Source: Catenulispora sp. GP43
GTDB lineage: Bacteria > Actinomycetota > Actinomycetes > Streptomycetales > Catenulisporaceae
Length of the DNA: 64,000 nucleotides
NCBI RefSeq assembly: GCF_041260665.1
Contig: NZ_JBGCCT010000040.1
Span: forward strand, 49,250-113,249
Direction of reading: 5' to 3'
Each line of letters begins with the position of its first letter. Positions within the stretch are counted from its first letter, which is position 1. A program made the translations under genes and the position numbers. A model generated the notes under the pieces. The model had not been told where the DNA came from. It saw only the letters and a list, made by a program, of their open reading frames with translations, and did no database searches. Below are positions 60,760 to 64,000 of this stretch, piece after piece.

Positions 60760-61553
60760 CAGGACCAGGTCCCTCGTTTCGTCAGCACGGTTTTCAGCGT
60801 GTCCAGCCGGTCGGTCATGATGCCGTCCGCGCCCAGGTCGAGCAACCGTTCCATGTCAGCGGCCTCGTTGATCGTCCACACGTGCACCGGCAGCCCGGCG
60901 GCGTGGGCGGCGGCCAGCAGCCGGTCGTCGACCACGATGATGCGGCCCAGCGCCGGCGGCAGCTGCAGGCAGGCGGCGGCCAGCGGCGGCAGCGCGGCCG
61001 CCTGGGGCACCTCGCCGGGCTTGAGCCGGCGCGAGGCCCGCCAGAACCGGAACGCCTCGCGCGGCCCGGCGCTGGTGCACAGGTCGGGCCCGAAGGCGGC
61101 GCGCATCGCGGCCAGCCGGGTGTCGGAGAAGGAGCTGATGCAGACCCGGTCCACCGCGTCCATGTGGCGCAGCAGGACCGTCAGCGGCTCGATCGCGTTC
61201 GGCTCCTTGACGTCGATGTTGAACCGCGCGTCGGGGAAGGCCTCCAGCAGGTCGGCCATCGTCGGGATCGGCTCGTCGCCGATCCGCGCCTGGGCCACCT
61301 CGGCGGCGGTCAGCTCCCGGATGCGGCCCTTGGTGTCCGTGACGCGCTGCAGCCGCCGGTCGTGGAAGGCCAGCAGCACGCCGTCGGAGGTGGCGTGCAC
61401 GTCCGTCTCCAGGTACCGGTAGCCGGTGTCGACGGCGATCTTGAACGCGGACAGGGTGTTCTCGCCGGCCGGACCGTCCGCGCCGCCCCGGTGGGCGAAC
61501 GCGATGGGTCCGGGGTGCTCGAGGAACGCGTGGCGGGCGGTGCGGGCGGACAT
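60759..61553 (-). CDS. Glycerophosphodiester phosphodiesterase
   Basis: 264 residues, GDPD TIM barrel. IAFAHRGGADGPAGENTLSAF (about 18-38; His-Arg and Glu-Asn of the active site), YLETDVHATSDGVLLAFHDRRLQRVTD (about 47-73; Glu, Asp and His) and RFNIDVKEP (Lys) are all present; VWTINEAADMERLLDLGADGIMTD closes the barrel. It hydrolyses glycerophosphodiesters to glycerol 3-phosphate and an alcohol. No signal peptide, so cytoplasmic. GATACT lies 7 nt before ATG 61553, consistent with a leaderless promoter. Confidence 0.94.
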   Translation of the reverse strand: MSARTARHAFLEHPGPIAFAHRGGADGPAGENTLSAFKIAVDTGYRYLETDVHATSDGVLLAFHDRRLQRVTDTKGRIRELTAAEVAQARIGDEPIPTMADLLEAFPDARFNIDVKEPNAIEPLTVLLRHMDAVDRVCISSFSDTRLAAMRAAFGPDLCTSAGPREAFRFWRASRRLKPGEVPQAAALPPLAAACLQLPPALGRIIVVDDRLLAAAHAAGLPVHVWTINEAADMERLLDLGADGIMTDRLDTLKTVLTKRGTWS

Positions 61554-61693
61554 GGGCGCAAGTATCCCAAGCCGCGGGTCACAACTTCATCAAAGTGGGC
61601 GTGGCGGCATGCGGGGCCGGGCCGCAGTCCATACTCTGATGCGATCGCAGCCCGGGGGGAGCGAGGTTCGTGGTTTGCTGAGGGCGCGATGGC

Positions 61694-63685
61694 GTGAGCG
61701 AGCGTGGGGAGTGCGGGTTGAAGTCGGCGGGCCGGGCGGCGGACGATGCTGGGTCGGCCGAGGGCGATGACGCCGGCCTCGAAGCCGCCCCCGCGCAGCA
61801 GGCCGGCGAGGCCGGCGAGGGCGGACGGTTACGCCGGGCTTCGGACGTCCTGGGCGAGGTGCTGTTCGGCGGCGGGGCCGGACGTGCCAAACAGGGCGAG
61901 AGCCGACGGACCGAGCCCGGGCAGGATTCCGGGCAGGACCGCGGACAAGATCCCGGGCAGGACCTCGGGCAGGACCTCGGACGCGGCCTCGGACAAAGCC
62001 CCAGGACCGCCCGCTCCACCCACTCCGCCCGCTCCACCCACTCCGCCCGCTCCACCCACGCCCCAGAACCCGTCGAGCCCGCACCGAGCGTGGCCGCCGC
62101 CCCGGCCGCGTCCCGCATGACCACCCCCACCTGGTCCGACCCGGCCCCCGGCGACGAAGCCACCCGCTACCTGTGCGCCGCCACCCACCTCGACGCCGCC
62201 TTCACGCGGCGCGCCCTGAAGGAGTTCGTCTTCGACGAAGGCCGCGCCCCGGCCCCGACCACCGGCGTCGACGAAGTCCTGGTGCTGCGCCACGCGCTGG
62301 CCGCGCGCACCCGCCGTCTGCACCGCGACACGGCGCTGGTCGCCCTCATTGGCGTCGCGCTGCTGGTGTCGGTGTGGACCGTGGCGGCCTGGCTGGTGTG
62401 GGGCGCCGGGCTGCGGCTGCTGCTGGCCGGTGCCGGCCGCGGCGCGTCGGGCGGCCAGGCCGGCGGTGCCGAGGACTGGGCCGGCTCCGGGCCCGCGGAG
62501 GCCCTGCGGCCGCCGCAGACCGGCCCGGCGCCCGCGCCGCACGGCCGGGTCGCGACGCCCTCCTTCGCGCCGCTGGCCCGCTTCGTGGCCCTGGTGTGGG
62601 GCGTCGCCGGCGCGGGTGCGATCGCCTCCGCCGCGGGCCTGGCGCGGCCCTTCGGACTGCGGGTCCCGGCACGCTTCCACGACGCCGGCCCCGGCGCGCC
62701 GTGGGTGGCGTGGCTGTTCGTCCCGCTGGCCGGGGCCCTGACCGCGTGGCTGATCGTGCTGGCCGAACGGCTGGCGGCCCGCCACGTGCTGGTCGACAAG
62801 CTGCGCCGGGACCGCTTCGGCACGCACCGCTGGATCACCACCGAGACCGTCTGGGCCCGCCGCGCACTGGCCGAACTCGCGGCGCGCGCCGCCAGCGAGC
62901 GCCACGTCCTGGCCGACCCCGCGCGCCCCTTCGCCGGCTCCGGCCGCCAGGTCCTGCGCCGGCGCTGGCTGCTGGAGACCGGCCCCATCCGCTACGACGT
63001 CGAGGACCTGATCGAGCGCGTGACCGACACGCTGGCCGCCGGCGTGCCGGGCCTGGGCCCGGACGGGCTGCTGGACAAGGTGGCCTGGGACGACTTCGTG
63101 GTGGCCACCGGCCCGGTCCTGGCCGTCGGCCAGACCACCGACGCCTCCCTGCGTCTGCTGCCCTCGCCCCGCAACGCCGCCGCGCCCCGCGTCTTCCGCC
63201 GCTTCCGCATCGCGGCGGACCCGGCCGAGACCGTGGTGACGGTCTACCTGTCCGGCTCGGCCGCCCCGGGCCTGGCCCTGATCGAGATCCACGGCCTGGT
63301 CCTGGAGCCGGTGGCGGCGGCCTACCGGGGCGTGGACCGGCTGCCGGGCCTGGGCGTCGCGGCGGCCCTGGTCGAGGGCTGGCACGCCGCCGCGGCGGCC
63401 CCGCGCCTGCTGTTCGCCGCCCCGCACGCCGCCGCCGGCGCGGCCGCCGACCCCTGGCGCTGGCGGCACCGCCGCGCGGTCCTGGACCGCGCCGCGGCCC
63501 GGGGCCTGCCGGCGGCCGACGGCGCCCGGACCTCGCTGCGCGAACTCGGCGTCGCGGGCGGGCGGTCCGGGGGCCGCGGGCCGCTGGTGGACCGCGAGGG
63601 GGCCCCGTTCGCCCGGGAGGACGCGAACCTGGCGCTGGCCGTGGTCGAGCGGCGGGTGCGGGAAGCGCTGCGGCCGCTGCTGTAG
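61694..63685 (+). CDS. Integral membrane protein of unknown function with repetitive N-terminus
   Basis: 663 residues if read from GTG 61694. Residues 1-141 are low in complexity: repeats of GQD (about 75-96) and ARSTHS (about 105-121). The conserved part starts at about residue 142 (MTTPTWSDPAPGDEATRYLCAATHLDAAFTRRALKEFVFDE), which has its own ATG at 62117 and resembles the N-terminus of actinobacterial membrane proteins of unknown role. Three or four membrane helices lie near 215-245, 295-325 and 335-360; the 300-residue C-terminal part is soluble. ATG 62117 may be the true start; no ribosome site decides between them. Confidence 0.68.
   Translation: MSERGECGLKSAGRAADDAGSAEGDDAGLEAAPAQQAGEAGEGGRLRRASDVLGEVLFGGGAGRAKQGESRRTEPGQDSGQDRGQDPGQDLGQDLGRGLGQSPRTARSTHSARSTHSARSTHAPEPVEPAPSVAAAPAASRMTTPTWSDPAPGDEATRYLCAATHLDAAFTRRALKEFVFDEGRAPAPTTGVDEVLVLRHALAARTRRLHRDTALVALIGVALLVSVWTVAAWLVWGAGLRLLLAGAGRGASGGQAGGAEDWAGSGPAEALRPPQTGPAPAPHGRVATPSFAPLARFVALVWGVAGAGAIASAAGLARPFGLRVPARFHDAGPGAPWVAWLFVPLAGALTAWLIVLAERLAARHVLVDKLRRDRFGTHRWITTETVWARRALAELAARAASERHVLADPARPFAGSGRQVLRRRWLLETGPIRYDVEDLIERVTDTLAAGVPGLGPDGLLDKVAWDDFVVATGPVLAVGQTTDASLRLLPSPRNAAAPRVFRRFRIAADPAETVVTVYLSGSAAPGLALIEIHGLVLEPVAAAYRGVDRLPGLGVAAALVEGWHAAAAAPRLLFAAPHAAAGAAADPWRWRHRRAVLDRAAARGLPAADGARTSLRELGVAGGRSGGRGPLVDREGAPFAREDANLALAVVERRVREALRPLL
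61918..62062. repeat. Two short in-frame tandem repeat arrays
   Basis: 61918-61990: degenerate 12-bp units of the type GGGCAGGACCTC. 62008-62062: three 18-bp units CCGCTCCACCCACTCCGC. Both keep the frame of the membrane-protein gene. Confidence 0.75.
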
Positions 63686-63697
63686 GCGGGTCCTGTG

Positions 63698-63757
63698 GGT
63701 GGGTCGCACGGTGGCGGGTCGCACGCTGGTGGGTCGCACGCTGGTGGGTCGCACAGT
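63698..63757. repeat. Four tandem 15-bp repeats
   Basis: Unit GGTGGGTCGCACGCT, four copies with one to three changes, directly before the small gene at 63786. The unit length keeps reading frame, but I see no sign it is translated. Confidence 0.85.
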
Positions 63758-63785
63758 GATGCGGGCCTCAGCTAGCCTGCCGGGC

Positions 63786-63956
63786 ATGGAGTTCCTCACC
63801 AGGCTTCGCAGGGCGCTGCGCGCGGCCAAGGCGCCGCTGTACACGGACCTGGGCACGACGGTCGCCGAGGCCGCCTCGAACGTCTCGATCGCGACCGGGA
63901 TCAGCGGCGGAGCGCCGCTGCCGAAGGAGAAGAAGGCGGACCAGCTTCAGGGCTGA
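63786..63956 (+). CDS. Small hypothetical protein
   Basis: 56 residues: a basic amphipathic N-terminus (MEFLTRLRRALRAAKAPLY), a small-residue middle and a lysine-rich end (LPKEKKADQLQG). Family not recognised. TAGCCT lies 7 nt before ATG 63786, the same leaderless pattern as other genes here, which is the main support for the gene. The frame continues upstream to 63699 through the 15-bp repeats. The 44 bases after it to the window end show nothing. Confidence 0.5.
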   Translation: MEFLTRLRRALRAAKAPLYTDLGTTVAEAASNVSIATGISGGAPLPKEKKADQLQG

Positions 63957-64000
63957 GGGCCGCCGCCGGAACCTGGGTTGCAAGCGACAGGCGTTTTTTG

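Noticed and set aside
63698..63757. CRISPR-like array.
   Set aside because: The 15-bp units are directly abutting with no spacers and there are no cas genes.

Overview
The window is 64 kb of very GC-rich DNA with almost every codon ending in G or C. Its gene set is that of a filamentous or related actinobacterium: mIHF, a SARP/AfsR-type regulator, RbpA, split lnt and ppm1 genes, many TetR/MerR/LacI/ROK regulators and ECF sigma factors. A Catenulispora-like member of the Actinomycetia is my guess from style and synteny; it is not proved by the sequence. No rRNA, tRNA, CRISPR array, insertion sequence or prophage was found.

Layout. 1-9.5 kb: the 3' part of metH, a nucleotidyltransferase, a hypothetical protein, two MFS transporters, a SAM methyltransferase and an ECF sigma factor. 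9.5-14 kb: a tightly coupled minus-strand operon for acyl-CoA catabolism with two acyl-CoA dehydrogenases, two MaoC-type hydratase halves and an alpha-methylacyl-CoA racemase-like protein. It is divergent from a large SARP-NB-ARC-TPR regulator (14.0-17.3 kb). 17.3-19.1 kb: a MerR/aldo-keto reductase pair and a small secreted protein. 19.1-21.8 kb: a second minus-strand operon with an Ltp/SCP-x thiolase and a thiolase-like/OB-fold fusion. Both acyl-CoA operons carry the same 19-bp palindrome just upstream of the first start codon, so they look like one regulon. 21.8-26.4 kb: two large proteins of unknown role and a frameshifted zinc metallopeptidase.

26.8-30.9 kb is the conserved housekeeping block mihF-gmk-rpoZ-coaBC-metK. 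30.9-32.4 kb: an AhpD-like protein and a TetR regulator around shared palindromes. 32.5-37.9 kb: a four-gene sugar operon (two Gfo/Idh/MocA oxidoreductases, two TIM-barrel isomerases) divergent from a ROK regulator. 38.9-44.7 kb: a cellobiose/oligosaccharide operon (binding lipoprotein, two permeases, GH1 beta-glucosidase, LacI regulator as the last gene) with two LacI operators in front. 45-55 kb holds mixed metabolic and regulatory genes. 55.8-61.6 kb is the conserved lnt-ppm1 / rbpA / MFS / glycerophosphodiesterase neighbourhood. The end holds a membrane protein with a repetitive N-terminus and a 56-residue ORF.

A recurrent expression signal is a TANNNT-like -10 hexamer placed 6-8 nt before a start codon with no Shine-Dalgarno site. 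I see this at about fifteen genes and read it as leaderless transcription; it was used to choose several starts. The main undescribed element I would pursue is the two-operon acyl-CoA (possibly steroid- or isoprenoid-side-chain) regulon defined by the ATCTGAY-N5-GTCAGAT palindrome.
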